Source: Methylovirgula sp. (GTDB lineage: Bacteria > Pseudomonadota > Alphaproteobacteria > Rhizobiales > Beijerinckiaceae). From it: 10,268 nucleotides of DNA. The translations under genes and the position numbers were made by a program. This document shows positions 1 to 6,897 of this stretch, one piece after another. The notes under the pieces were generated by a model. It searched no databases, was not told the DNA's origin, and saw only the letters and a program-made list of their open reading frames with translations. Positions within the stretch are counted from its first letter, which is position 1; each line of letters opens with the position of its first letter. The DNA is taken from positions 1-10,268 of the forward strand of contig JASHVQ010000204.1 in assembly GCA_030044485.1 (NCBI GenBank). Direction: 5' to 3'.

Positions 1-516
1 AATGCCGGCATTCAGCATGTCGAGCCCATCGAGAAATTCCCGCCCGAGATTTGGAACAAGATCATCGCCATCACGCTGTCGGCCGCCTTCCATGCAATGG
101 CCGCGGCGGTCCCGGGCATGAAGGCGCGCAAATGGGGACGGATCGTTTCGACCGCTTCGGCCCACTCCATGGTCGCCTCGCCCTTCAAATCCGCCTATGT
201 CTCGGCCAAGCACGGACTCGTGGGACTGACGAAGACCGTGGCGCTCGAAGTCGCGACCTTCGGCGTCACCGCCAATTGCGTCTCGCCCGGCTATGTCTGG
301 ACGCCGCTCGTCGAACAGCAAATCCCCGATACGATGAAGGCGCGCAATCTGACCCGCGAACAGGTCATCAACGACGTTCTGCTTGACGCGCAGCCGACCA
401 AGCAGTTCGTGACCCCGGAGCAGGTTGCGGCGCTCGTCGTCTACCTCTGTTCGGACGCCGCGGCGCAGGTCACCGGCGCCAATATCCCGATCGACGGGGG
501 ATGGACGGCGCATTGA
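1..516 (+). CDS. bdhA: 3-hydroxybutyrate dehydrogenase, 3' part (5' end outside window)
   Basis: Short-chain dehydrogenase (SDR) that interconverts (R)-3-hydroxybutyrate and acetoacetate with NAD in the cytoplasm, a late step of polyhydroxybutyrate use. The frame is open from base 1; 171 residues are visible, starting in the NAG motif, so roughly the first 85-90 residues (Rossmann start with the glycine-rich loop) lie upstream. In fragment numbering, the catalytic Ser is S53 (STASAHS) and YxxxK is Y66/K70, the 13-residue Ser-Tyr distance expected of the family. The C-terminus DGGWTAH is typical of bacterial BdhA. Oddity: the residue aligned with the tetrad Asn (usually in AINLS) is Thr25 (AITLS, codon acg at 73-75). 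The next gene, a patatin, starts 36 bases downstream on the same strand. Family assignment is firm; substrate is inferred from BdhA-like sequence around the active site and C-terminus. Confidence 0.9.
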   Translation, partial: NAGIQHVEPIEKFPPEIWNKIIAITLSAAFHAMAAAVPGMKARKWGRIVSTASAHSMVASPFKSAYVSAKHGLVGLTKTVALEVATFGVTANCVSPGYVWTPLVEQQIPDTMKARNLTREQVINDVLLDAQPTKQFVTPEQVAALVVYLCSDAAAQVTGANIPIDGGWTAH

Positions 517-542
517 GGCGCGGCCGCGCGCCTTCGACGCTT

Positions 543-547
543 GGGAG
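543..547 (+). promoter_or_regulatory. ribosome binding site of the patatin gene
   Basis: GGGAG ends 5 bases before ATG 553. It lies within the first codons of the longer TTG-initiated version, so it argues for the shorter start. Confidence 0.6.
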
Positions 548-552
548 ACGCG

Positions 553-1569
553 ATGCCAGGACCGAAGACGGTGAACCTCGCACTGCAGGGCGGCGGTTCG
601 CATGGCGCCTTTACCTGGGGCGTGCTCGACTTCCTGCTCGAGGACGAAAGACTCGATTTCGCGGCGATCACCGGGACGAGCGCCGGGGCGATGAACGCGG
701 TCGTGCTCGCCGAAGGCTACGTGCAGGATGGCCGGGCGGGCGCGCGCGACAATCTCGCCAAGTTTTGGCGCTCGGTTTCCAACCAAAACGCGCTGTCTCC
801 GATCGAGGCCAAGATCTTCGATCTGTTTTTCGGCTGCGGCACGATTCCAGCTCGTTTCGTCTCGTGGTGGACGGATTTCGTCACGCATTTTGCGAGCCCC
901 TACGAATTCAACCCGTTCGATCTCAATCCTTTGCGCGATCACCTCAAAGAGGTCGTCGATTTCGAAAAGGTGCGCGCTTGCGACAAGTTCAAGCTGTTCG
1001 TGCCGGCGACCAATGTGCACACCGGCAAGATCCGCGTCTTCCAAAGGCACGAGCTCACCGCCGATCATGTCATGGCGTCGGCCTGCCTGCCCTTTCTCTT
1101 CCGCGCCGTGGTCATCGACGACGTGCCCTATTGGGACGGCGGTTACATGGGCAATCCGGCACTTTTCCCGCTGTTCTATGAATCGAGCTCTGCGGACATC
1201 GTGATCGTCCAGATCAATCCGATCGCCCGCGACGAAACGCCGATCACGGCGCGCGAAATCCAGAACCGTCTGAACGAGATCACCTTCAACGGCGCGCTGA
1301 TGGGCGAATTGCGCGCCATCGACTTCGTCAATCGCCTCGTGGATTCGGGCAGGCTTTCGTCGCACGACTATATGCGGCCCTTCGTGCATTGTATTGACGG
1401 CGGCAACGTCCTGCGGCCCTATTCGGCGGCGACGAAGCTCGATGCCTCCTGGTCGCTGATCGGCCATTTCTTCGAATTCGGCCGCGCCGCCGCCAAGGAT
1501 TGGATCGACAGGACTTACGATTCGATCGGCCAGGAATCGACGCTCGACCTGCGCATGGCCTTTGCCTAG
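553..1569 (+). CDS. patatin-like phospholipase family protein
   Basis: Predicted serine acyl hydrolase of the patatin family (338 residues), acting on phospholipids or other acyl esters. Visible: the oxyanion-hole segment GGGSHG (residues 13-18), nucleophile elbow GTSAG with Ser43, and the Asp of the catalytic dyad in WDGGY (Asp195). No signal peptide or clear membrane segment, so it is probably cytoplasmic or peripheral. I chose ATG 553 over the in-frame TTG at 541 because GGGAG lies 5 bases before 553 and overlaps the TTG. It follows bdhA by 36 bases and cutA starts 10 bases after its stop, suggesting co-transcription. A bdhA-patatin operon (bdhA-patD) is known in Legionella pneumophila; whether this enzyme acts in storage-polymer or membrane-lipid turnover is inference. 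Confidence 0.88.
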   Translation: MPGPKTVNLALQGGGSHGAFTWGVLDFLLEDERLDFAAITGTSAGAMNAVVLAEGYVQDGRAGARDNLAKFWRSVSNQNALSPIEAKIFDLFFGCGTIPARFVSWWTDFVTHFASPYEFNPFDLNPLRDHLKEVVDFEKVRACDKFKLFVPATNVHTGKIRVFQRHELTADHVMASACLPFLFRAVVIDDVPYWDGGYMGNPALFPLFYESSSADIVIVQINPIARDETPITAREIQNRLNEITFNGALMGELRAIDFVNRLVDSGRLSSHDYMRPFVHCIDGGNVLRPYSAATKLDASWSLIGHFFEFGRAAAKDWIDRTYDSIGQESTLDLRMAFA

Positions 1570-1579
1570 CGGTGACCGG

Positions 1580-1906
1580 ATGGCTGCCGATTATTGCGTC
1601 GTATCGACGACCTGCGACAGCCGCAGCAAGGCGGCGGCGATGGCGCGCGACCTGGTCGAACGACGGCTTGCAGCCTGCGTGCAGATGCTGCCGATCGACA
1701 GCATCTACGCCTGGCAGGACAAGATCGAGGAAGCGGCCGAAATTCTGCTGCTCATCAAGATCAGGCGCGCCGACTATGCCGAGGTCGAGCGGGCGATCCG
1801 CGCCTTGCATGCCTACGCGACGCCGGAAATCGTGGCGCTTCCTATCGAACAGGGCTCCGCCGATTATCTCGGCTGGATAGAAACGGTGACGAAACGCAAG
1901 GCATAG
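1580..1906 (+). CDS. cutA: divalent-cation tolerance protein CutA
   Basis: Small (108 residues) trimeric PII-like fold protein of the CutA1 family. Visible family marks are the VVSTTCDS start strand, the block ERRLAACVQ, the Tyr-Ala-Trp-Gln segment followed by E-x-L-L-L-I-K, and the C-terminal pattern with TPEIVALPIEQGSADYLGW. Length is normal. The start at ATG 1580 is preferred over an in-frame TTG at 1562, which would overlap the patatin stop; GGTGA at 1571-1575 sits 4 bases before the ATG. It is the last gene of the + strand group and converges on murU across only 7 bases. The family was named from copper tolerance in E. coli, but its molecular role is unsettled; no metal-handling genes are seen nearby. 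Confidence 0.9.
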   Translation: MAADYCVVSTTCDSRSKAAAMARDLVERRLAACVQMLPIDSIYAWQDKIEEAAEILLLIKIRRADYAEVERAIRALHAYATPEIVALPIEQGSADYLGWIETVTKRKA

Positions 1907-1913
1907 CCGCGGC

Positions 1914-2639
1914 TCAAAGAAACGAACGGTCGATGAGCCGCTCCGCCTCCTCGATCGCCTGCGGCGTGCCGATGTGCAGCCAAATTCCGTCGAGCCGCAC
2001 GCCGTGGAGCCGGCCCTGCTCCGCGGCCTTGAAGAAATAGGGTGCAAGCCGGAAGACGTCTTGCGTCGCGCCGACGAAGAGTTCCGGCTTGACGATGCCG
2101 ATTCCCGTATAGACGAAGGGCGCGACCCGGCGTTCCTCGCGCCGCTCCAGCCTGCCGCGCGCGTCCATCGTGAAGTCGCCCGGCCAATCGACGCCGACGC
2201 TCGAGGCCGCCGCCGCGACAAGCAGAAGAATGTCCATCGCTCCCGGATCCCAGGCCGACGCGAGCCGGGCGAGGTTGGAGCGCGGCCCTTCGACCCAGAA
2301 CGAATCCGTGTTGCAGAGGAAGAACGGGCTTGTGCCGAGCAGCGGCAGCGCCTTCTTGATGCCGCCGCCTTGATCGAGCAATTTCTTGCGCTCGTCGGAA
2401 ATGACGACCTGCGGGGCCCGGCGATGGGCGAGATGCGCCTCGATCTGATCGGCATGATGATGGACGTTGACGACGGCGGTCGCGACATTCGCCGCCGCAA
2501 ACCTGTCGAGTGCGTGATCGATGAGCGGCCTGCCGCCGATCTTGATGAGCGGCTTCGGCGTCTGCTCGCTCACCGGCCGCATGCGCGTGCCGAGTCCGGC
2601 GGCAAAGACCATGGCTTTATCGGGCATGAAAGGCGTCAT
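1914..2639 (-). CDS. murU: N-acetylmuramate-1-phosphate uridylyltransferase-like nucleotidyltransferase
   Basis: Sugar-1-phosphate nucleotidyltransferase (241 residues), predicted to join MurNAc-1-phosphate and UTP into UDP-MurNAc, the second step of the AmgK/MurU peptidoglycan-recycling route. Visible: the nucleotide-binding signature AAGLGTRMRP (residues 13-22) with Lys29 in TPKPL, the LLDQGGGIKKAL block (88-99), the metal-binding Asp112 in CNTDSFW, and the C-terminal GIWLHIGTP. Length and lack of a C-terminal left-handed beta-helix fit MurU rather than GlmU or GlmM partners. It follows the TsaE-AmgK gene by 24 bases in the same direction, which strongly supports MurU over a generic hexose-1-phosphate transferase. 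No clear Shine-Dalgarno is visible; ATG 2639 is the first ATG after a TTG at 2648, and ATG 2627 is possible. It is the last gene of the - strand group. Confidence 0.85.
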   Translation of the reverse strand: MTPFMPDKAMVFAAGLGTRMRPVSEQTPKPLIKIGGRPLIDHALDRFAAANVATAVVNVHHHADQIEAHLAHRRAPQVVISDERKKLLDQGGGIKKALPLLGTSPFFLCNTDSFWVEGPRSNLARLASAWDPGAMDILLLVAAAASSVGVDWPGDFTMDARGRLERREERRVAPFVYTGIGIVKPELFVGATQDVFRLAPYFFKAAEQGRLHGVRLDGIWLHIGTPQAIEEAERLIDRSFL

Positions 2640-2663
2640 GGCGCGCAAACAAGCGGCGGCAAA

Positions 2664-4205
2664 TTACGGGCCCTTGTTCAAGGCACGCGGCAGGTGCGTC
2701 TCATACCAGTCCTTGAGCGCCGACAACAAGGGATGTGCGAGATCCTTGGCCAAGTATTTTTCTATCCGCGGCAGGTGAACGAGATATTGGGGCTTCCTAT
2801 CGCGTTTATCCAAACGCGCGAAAATGCCGAGGATTTTCGTCGCTCGCTGGGCGCCGAGCACGGCATAGGCGCGGGCGAACGAGGGCATGTCGAAATCCGG
2901 ATCGGCGGCCCGCCGCAATTGCGCGTAATGGCCAAGGAGTTTCAGCTCCATATCGTCCGCTACGTCGAGCCTTGCGTCCTGCAGGAGCGAGACGACATCA
3001 TAAGCCGGATGGCCGAGGACGCAGTCCTGGAAGTCGATGATGCCGACCCGCGCCATGCCCTGGCGCCGCGCCAGCCAGATGAGATTGGGCGAATGGTAGT
3101 CGCGCAAGGTCCATGTGGGGCGCGCCGCGACGATATCGCGCAGCACGTGCCGCCAGAGGTTGCCGAAACTTGCCTTCGTACTCGATGCCAGACTGGCCTT
3201 GGCAATATGCGGCGCGTACCAATCGACAAGCAGTTCGACCTCGATCGACAGCGCGTCGAGGTCATAGGGGGGAATTCGATAGTTTCCGCCTTCGACCGGC
3301 AGCGTGTCCGCCAAGTCCGCATGGTGCAGCCGCGCCAGCACGGCGACGGCCTCGGCATAGCGTTCCAGTTCGAAGCCGCGCTTGCCGAAGGCGCCTTCAT
3401 CGCCGAAATCTTCGAGTATGGCGACGCCCGCGGCGAGATTGCTCGCCAAGATCTTGGGTGCGGAAAATCCCTGTTCGCGCAGGCCATGATCGATGGCGAT
3501 GAAAGGCCGGATGTTCTCCGCGAGCCGCGCGAGTGCGCTGTAGGACTTTCCATGGCGCACCGGCGGCCCGTCGGGGCGCGGCGGAAAAATCATCAGCAGC
3601 GCCGTCCCGCCGTCGGAGTTGACAAGCCGTTCGTAGCTGCGGGTCGAGGCATCGCCCTGCATGAAGCGCCGCTCCGCACCGGCCCAGCCGGTGGCGGCAA
3701 GCAGATCATGAATGGCGCGCGCCAGCTCGAGCCGCGGCGCGAAGGCGCCGGTGCCGGTCAGCGTGGCGGCGCGATACTCCATGCTGCGGGCCGGATCGAT
3801 TTCAAGGGCGATGTCGAGACGGCTCGCGCGCAGAGCGGCCTGCGCATTCTCCGGCCATTCGACGAGCGTGAGCGCGCCGTCCTGCGCCTCGTCAAAGCCC
3901 AATTCGACGAGTTCCTCGGCGTTTTTGATGCGATACAAATCGACGTGCAGAATTGGAAACGCGCGCCCCTCGTAGGTTTGCATCAGGGTGAAGGTCGGGC
4001 TCGGTACGTCGAGGTCGTGATCGCCTGCGAGACTGCGGATCAGGGCACGTGCGAATGTCGTCTTGCCGCTTCCTAACGCTCCGGAAAGCGTGAGAAGATC
4101 GCCGCGTCTCAGCCATTGGCCAATCTCGGCGGCAAGGGCGCTGGTCGACGCCGTATCGGGAAGCTCGATCCGCCAATCGGCCTTCTGCGGCGCGCGAGCC
4201 GCCAT
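2664..4205 (-). CDS. tsaE: TsaE (t6A tRNA modification ATPase) fused to AmgK-like MurNAc/GlcNAc anomeric kinase
   Basis: Two-domain protein of 513 residues. Residues about 10-150 are TsaE, the ATPase that works with TsaB and TsaD in making t6A at tRNA position 37: Walker A GALGSGKTT (42-50), SPTFTLMQTYEG (69-80), HVDLYRI (87-93) and VEWPENA (115-121). Residues about 176-510 are an aminoglycoside-phosphotransferase-fold kinase of the AmgK type: nucleotide loop QGDASTRSYERL (183-194), catalytic loop RDYHSPN with Asp369 and Asn374, metal Asp391 in DFQD, and the AmgK-like LGHPAYDVVSLLQDAR. AmgK phosphorylates MurNAc (or GlcNAc) at C1. Both active sites look intact and no frameshift is evident between them. 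I chose ATG 4205 because GGAG lies 9 bases upstream; ATG 4214 abuts that GGAG and TTG 4220 has none. It sits between divL (78 bases upstream) and murU (24 bases downstream). Such fusions occur in Hyphomicrobiales; the functional reason for joining the two is unclear. Confidence 0.92.
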   Translation of the reverse strand: MAARAPQKADWRIELPDTASTSALAAEIGQWLRRGDLLTLSGALGSGKTTFARALIRSLAGDHDLDVPSPTFTLMQTYEGRAFPILHVDLYRIKNAEELVELGFDEAQDGALTLVEWPENAQAALRASRLDIALEIDPARSMEYRAATLTGTGAFAPRLELARAIHDLLAATGWAGAERRFMQGDASTRSYERLVNSDGGTALLMIFPPRPDGPPVRHGKSYSALARLAENIRPFIAIDHGLREQGFSAPKILASNLAAGVAILEDFGDEGAFGKRGFELERYAEAVAVLARLHHADLADTLPVEGGNYRIPPYDLDALSIEVELLVDWYAPHIAKASLASSTKASFGNLWRHVLRDIVAARPTWTLRDYHSPNLIWLARRQGMARVGIIDFQDCVLGHPAYDVVSLLQDARLDVADDMELKLLGHYAQLRRAADPDFDMPSFARAYAVLGAQRATKILGIFARLDKRDRKPQYLVHLPRIEKYLAKDLAHPLLSALKDWYETHLPRALNKGP

Positions 4206-4214
4206 GTTCCGCAT

Positions 4215-4218
4215 CTCC
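4215..4218 (-). promoter_or_regulatory. ribosome binding site deciding the tsaE-amgK start
   Basis: Read on the - strand this is GGAG, 9 bases before ATG 4205. It touches the alternative ATG at 4214 with no spacing, which makes that longer start unlikely. Confidence 0.45.
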
Positions 4219-4283
4219 AATTCGGGCGGGGCGAACTTTTGACCGAAGCCATTTGCTTAAAGCCCAATGCGCCCGCCGCCCGC

Positions 4284-6824
4284 TCACGAAAGCCGATAAG
4301 ACTCCGCTTTCGCTTTGTCCAGCTTCACGCCGCGCACCGGGAAGATGCAGGTCACCGTCGTCCCCTCGCCTTGCACCGAGTCGATGCGGACGCGCCCGCC
4401 GTGCAATTCGACGAGCGAGCGAACGATCGACAGGCCGAGCCCCACGCCGCGATGCCGAGAGCCCGTCGTCCGCGTCTTGAAGCGCTCGAAGACATGGCCG
4501 ACAAGATCGGGCGGAATGCCGCTGCCCTTGTCCTCGACGCTGAAGAAGACGTCATCGTCGTTGCGCGAGGCCGAAAGCGCCACGCTTTGTCCGGGAGCTG
4601 AAAAGCCGATGGCGTTCGAGAGAAGATTGACGAGCGTCTGCCGGATGCGCCGCGGATCGGCGACGAAAGTGCCCAATCCCGCAGGCGCGACTATATCGAG
4701 CCCGATCGACGATTCGGCAAGCCGCTCGCGGACGTCCCCGGCCGCCAGCCGCATGCATTCTTCGATGTCGACATCCTGGAGATTGAGCTCGAGCGCATCG
4801 GCGTCGATCGACGCAAGATCGAGAATATCGTCGGTGATCGTCAGCAGCGCCGCCGAAGAGGCGCGCACATAGCCCGCATATTCGCGTTGCTTCTCGTTGA
4901 GCGGCCCGGCGACGCCGCCGCTCAAAAGCTCGATGAAGCCGATGATGTTGGTGAGCGGCGAACGCAGTTCGTAGGAGACGTGGTGGACGAAGTCGTTGCG
5001 CAGCTTCTCGGCTTCGATCAGCGCCTGGTTGCGCTCGGTCAGCGCGCGCTCGACATTGACGCCCGCCGTCGTGTCCGTGAAGGTCAGCAGCGTCGCGCCG
5101 TCGGGCAGCGGCTGCGCGGTGCAGTCCAGAACCGAGCCGTCGCGGCAGGCGATGCGCCGCTCGAGACCCATTCTTTGGTCGCTGAGGCCGACGACCATCG
5201 CCCTGATCTCGTCGAAGATGTTTTTGTCGCCGAACAAAGCGGCGAGCCCGGCGAGACGATCGATATGCGGCTTCTCGTTGAGCAGATTGGTATCGAGATT
5301 GAGCAGTCTGGCGAAGGCCGGGTTGAAGAACTTCAGCCTTCCGTCCGTGCCGAAGACGCCGACGCCCTCTTTCAATGAATCGAGGGTCTCGCTCTGCACC
5401 CGCGTCAAGGCATTGAATTGAGACTCGAGATGATAACGCTCGCTGACGTCGTCGAAGAGGTAGGTGACGCCGCCCTGCGGATTGGGATTGATGACGACGC
5501 GCAAGGTCCGGCCGTCAGGCAGATGCCACGTCTGCTCGCGGGTTTCGAGAGCGCGATAAGCGGCGAAGAGATTGTCCTTCCAGGCGCGGAAATCCGCCTG
5601 TTCGGGCAAGAGTCCGGCGGCGCGCAACCGGTCGAGGATTTCCGAATCGGTGGGAAATTGATCGACGAAAGCCTGATGCAGCGACCAGAGCTGCCGATAT
5701 GCGGAATTGTGGAAGACGAGCTGTTTGCGCTGGTCGAATATGGCGACCGCCGTCGAAAGCTGGTCGAGCGTGCGGGCATGCGCCTGCATCTGCCGATCGA
5801 GATCGGACCGCATCGCTTCGATCTCGGAAACGTCGGTCGCAATTCCCGCCGAGCCCAACATCACCGGCACGTCGATGATGTCGAGAGCGTGCCTTTGGCC
5901 GGCGGCCACCGCCTGGGCTCGGCCGCGCCAAATGGCGGCTTCCGCGCGGGCTTCGGCGGCGGCGGCGCGCGTCGGCTGCTCGAGAAGTTCGGTGCCGCGC
6001 AAGATCGCTTCCGCCGCATCCTTGGCCTCGACGGCGCGCGCATAGGCCGAGTTCACCCAGAGCAGCTTGCCCTGGCTGCCGCGCAGCCAGACTGGATCGT
6101 CGACGGCATCGAGCAAGCCGCGCAAAGCTTCGAGTTCGGTGATCGTCCGTACCAGGCGCTCGCGCAGCCGCACGGTCTCGAGCCGGTCTCCGGAAACGTC
6201 GCGTATGCGCATGACGGCACGGCCCGCCACCGCGCGCCCGTCGATCTCCAGCGTGCGCCCGCCCAGGCTTTCGACCGCGAAGTGAAAGCCCTCGCCGCGC
6301 GCTCGCAGCTTTTCTACGCAAGCTTCGAGTTGTTGGGCTGGATCGGGCGGCAGCCAAGCCCCGAAGGCCAGCACGCGCCGCGCGATAGGTGCGTCAGTGA
6401 CGAGGCTCAGATCCCCCTCGATCTCCGGCTCGCCGCTCGGGGCGCCCCAGGCAATGATGATCTGCGGCTCGGCGGAAAGAAATGTCTCGGCGCGATCGAG
6501 CTTGGCGCGGAGATTGTTGAGTTCGAGCGAGAAGCCGGCTTCGGTTTTTGTCCAACGGCGATGCTCGCGCAAGTGCAGGAGTGCGGTGATCGTCGAAAAC
6601 AGGACGAGCCCGACGACGAGCGAAAGGCCGATGACGACGTCCTGGTTTTCACGCAGGTTTTCGATGATCAGCAGCGGATAGTTTTGCGCGAAGGCCGGCA
6701 CAGCCACGAGGCAGAAGAGAAAAGCCAGGGCCGTTTTCGAGACCTGGCGCGGGCAAAGGCATGCCAACGACGGGTCCTGCCTTCGCCCGTCTTCGGCCAG
6801 GCGGTGCCGCCCTGCTTCGCCCAT
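4284..6824 (-). CDS. divL: DivL-type pseudo-histidine kinase with PAS domains (Tyr in the H-box)
   Basis: Membrane sensor-kinase-like protein, 846 residues. Order: N-terminal hydrophobic segment (about 31-46, signal-like, ending AFAQ), transmembrane helix (about 63-83), PAS domains near 235-340, 350-470 and 480-595, DHp helix pair near 605-670, and a C-terminal ATPase domain near 715-832. The H-box reads HVSYELRSPL: Tyr618 (codon at 4971-4973) stands exactly where the phospho-accepting His of SHELRTPL belongs. This is the hallmark of Caulobacter DivL (Tyr550), which binds phosphorylated DivK and controls CckA, hence CtrA. N-box (Asn733-Phe740), G1 DKGSGIP (765-771) and G2 GVGLGLS (793-799) look intact, as in DivL. 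Start: ATG 6824 has AGAGG 5 bases upstream; the longer version from 6944 would run into the ahcY 3' end. The gene follows ahcY by 73 bases and precedes tsaE-amgK. Calling it DivL rests on the Tyr, architecture and lineage; a different Tyr-bearing paralogue cannot be fully excluded. Confidence 0.85.
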   Translation of the reverse strand: MGEAGRHRLAEDGRRQDPSLACLCPRQVSKTALAFLFCLVAVPAFAQNYPLLIIENLRENQDVVIGLSLVVGLVLFSTITALLHLREHRRWTKTEAGFSLELNNLRAKLDRAETFLSAEPQIIIAWGAPSGEPEIEGDLSLVTDAPIARRVLAFGAWLPPDPAQQLEACVEKLRARGEGFHFAVESLGGRTLEIDGRAVAGRAVMRIRDVSGDRLETVRLRERLVRTITELEALRGLLDAVDDPVWLRGSQGKLLWVNSAYARAVEAKDAAEAILRGTELLEQPTRAAAAEARAEAAIWRGRAQAVAAGQRHALDIIDVPVMLGSAGIATDVSEIEAMRSDLDRQMQAHARTLDQLSTAVAIFDQRKQLVFHNSAYRQLWSLHQAFVDQFPTDSEILDRLRAAGLLPEQADFRAWKDNLFAAYRALETREQTWHLPDGRTLRVVINPNPQGGVTYLFDDVSERYHLESQFNALTRVQSETLDSLKEGVGVFGTDGRLKFFNPAFARLLNLDTNLLNEKPHIDRLAGLAALFGDKNIFDEIRAMVVGLSDQRMGLERRIACRDGSVLDCTAQPLPDGATLLTFTDTTAGVNVERALTERNQALIEAEKLRNDFVHHVSYELRSPLTNIIGFIELLSGGVAGPLNEKQREYAGYVRASSAALLTITDDILDLASIDADALELNLQDVDIEECMRLAAGDVRERLAESSIGLDIVAPAGLGTFVADPRRIRQTLVNLLSNAIGFSAPGQSVALSASRNDDDVFFSVEDKGSGIPPDLVGHVFERFKTRTTGSRHRGVGLGLSIVRSLVELHGGRVRIDSVQGEGTTVTCIFPVRGVKLDKAKAESYRLS

Positions 6825-6829
6825 TCCGA

Positions 6830-6834
6830 CCTCT
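6830..6834 (-). promoter_or_regulatory. ribosome binding site deciding the divL start
   Basis: On the - strand this reads AGAGG, 5 bases before ATG 6824. It supports this start over in-frame codons further upstream that would place the N-terminus inside ahcY. Confidence 0.6.
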
Positions 6835-6849
6835 CGCGGACCATGATGC

Positions 6850-6869
6850 GACAGCCGCGAATCGCTGTC
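6850..6869. repeat. inverted repeat in the ahcY-divL gap, with a GANTC site in its loop
   Basis: GACAGC, 8 bases, GCTGTC: a perfect 6-bp stem inside the 73-base gap. No T-run follows on either strand, so it is not a standard intrinsic terminator. The loop holds GAATC (6859-6863), a GANTC site of the kind methylated by CcrM in alphaproteobacteria. Function is unknown; it could be a chance structure. Confidence 0.35.
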
Positions 6870-6897
6870 ACTCGGCGCGAAACGCTTATTTACAGGA

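Noticed and set aside
541..552. Longer TTG start of the patatin gene
   Set aside because: The good GGGAG would be inside the coding region and nothing suitable precedes the TTG; ATG 553 is better supported.
1328..2500. 390-codon - strand open frame across the 3' end of the patatin gene, cutA and murU
   Set aside because: Crosses genes on both strands and is rich in Arg and Ser with no domain; composition artefact.
1974..4076. Very long + strand open frame (700 codons) antisense to the tsaE-amgK and murU genes
   Set aside because: It spans two well-recognised genes on the opposite strand, has low-complexity Arg/Gly/Asp/Glu composition and no recognisable domain; typical of GC-rich DNA.
4206..4283. 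Intrinsic terminator or promoter between divL and tsaE-amgK
   Set aside because: The 78-base gap shows GC-rich stretches but no convincing stem with a T-run and no well-spaced -35/-10 pair.
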